Assembly (NCBI GenBank): GCA_014380505.1
Contig: JACMJT010000547.1
Location: forward strand, 1-6,901
Direction of reading: 5' to 3'
Origin: Hyphomicrobiales bacterium
GTDB taxonomy: Bacteria > Pseudomonadota > Alphaproteobacteria > Rhizobiales > Aestuariivirgaceae
DNA: 6,901 nt
Shown here: piece after piece, positions 6,526 to 6,901 of the stretch
How positions within the stretch are numbered: the stretch's first letter is position 1
Layout of the letters: each line of letters starts with the position of its first letter
Position numbers and translations under genes: made by a program
The notes under the pieces: generated by a model
The model's input: only the letters and a program-made list of their open reading frames with translations
Database searches by the model: none
Told to the model about the DNA's origin: nothing

Positions 6526-6901
6526 CAAACCAATCCCTTCTGATGATCGCGGCTGCTGGCGCGGCCGTGATCGGCGTGCTGGCGTTGATACAGATGGACC
6601 TGCCGGGTCCGGGCATGGATCATTCCACCATGGCTGCCAGTGCGACCTCCGGCTCCACCGCAGCTTATGAGAGCGCCATGGACGGCATGATGAAAAACAT
6701 GCACATAGCCTACACCGGCCATGCCGACGTGGATTTCGCGAAAAGCATGATCCCCCATCATCAGGGCGCAATCGACATGGCGAAGGTGGAACTCCAGTTC
6801 GGCAAGGATCCGGAGATACTGAAGCTCGCGGAGAAAATCATAAAAGCCCAGGAGAGCGAGATCGCCACGATGAATACGTGGTTTGAAAAAAATGCTGCAA
6901 C
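6522..6901 (+). CDS. DUF305 periplasmic copper-binding protein, CopM-like (cut by window edge)
   Basis: Open from 6522 to the right edge, about 126 codons seen. An N-terminal hydrophobic stretch (SLLMIAAAGAAVIGVLALI) acts as signal or anchor. A Met/His-rich linker follows (MDLPGPGMDHSTMAA), then the DUF305 domain: YESAMDGMMKNMH, DVDFAKSMIPHHQGAIDMAK and IKAQESEIATMNTWF. The His-His pair and the many methionines are the likely Cu(I)/Ag(I) ligands, and CopM, a known DUF305 member, binds copper. The start is uncertain. AAGGAAAG at 6508-6515 lies nine bases before CTG 6522 (CTG-ACA-AAC-CAA, residues xTNQSLL), while the first ATG at 6543 is 30 bases away with no ribosome binding site of its own. 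The CTG overlaps the preceding frame's stop (CTGA). It follows a related, degraded DUF305 gene and is divergent from the CusBA operon, which supports a role in copper buffering. Confidence 0.88.
   Translation, partial: MTNQSLLMIAAAGAAVIGVLALIQMDLPGPGMDHSTMAASATSGSTAAYESAMDGMMKNMHIAYTGHADVDFAKSMIPHHQGAIDMAKVELQFGKDPEILKLAEKIIKAQESEIATMNTWFEKNAA

Noticed and set aside
6253..6771. Minus-strand open frames opposite the DUF305 genes
   Set aside because: Their translations show no motif, while the plus strand carries clear DUF305 signatures.

Overview
The window reads as bacterial DNA of fairly high GC content, most likely from an alphaproteobacterium and perhaps from the Rhizobiales. That assignment rests on codon style and on the look of the proteins, not on a phylogenetic marker, so it is tentative. 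No rRNA, tRNA, CRISPR array, insertion sequence or integrase was seen.

Left part (1-1245): a short-chain dehydrogenase gene of the DltE type runs off the left edge on the minus strand. It is divergent from an HxlR-family winged-helix regulator (331-771), and the 107-base gap between them holds a palindrome and a pair of direct repeats. The usual arrangement for such a pair is a regulator controlling the adjacent oxidoreductase. Downstream of the regulator lies a broken class I SAM-dependent methyltransferase (about 833-1245). It lacks its N-terminus and its glycine-rich SAM loop, is split by a frameshift at a TA dinucleotide run, and loses its C-terminus where it meets the metal-efflux genes.

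Centre (1240-6165, minus strand): a compact copper/silver export operon. In transcription order it holds a small secreted six-cysteine protein (117 aa), a CusB-type periplasmic adaptor with an N-terminal Met/His metal-binding segment, and a CusA-type heavy-metal RND pump. The pump keeps the three methionines and the Asp/Glu/Lys proton-relay residues typical of the Cu(I)/Ag(I) class. cusB and cusA overlap by four bases. No outer-membrane channel gene and no recognisable CusF lie in the window; the cysteine-rich protein occupies the place where an accessory metallochaperone might be expected.

Right part (6166-6901, plus strand): two consecutive DUF305 genes are divergent from the efflux operon. 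The first appears degraded by compensating frameshifts and a C-terminal deletion. The second looks intact as far as the right edge and resembles CopM-type periplasmic copper-binding proteins; its best ribosome binding site points to a CTG rather than an ATG start.

Taken together, the right two thirds form a copper/silver tolerance island: small periplasmic binding proteins on either side of a CusBA export pump. The left third is an unrelated regulator and oxidoreductase region, with a decayed gene at the junction.
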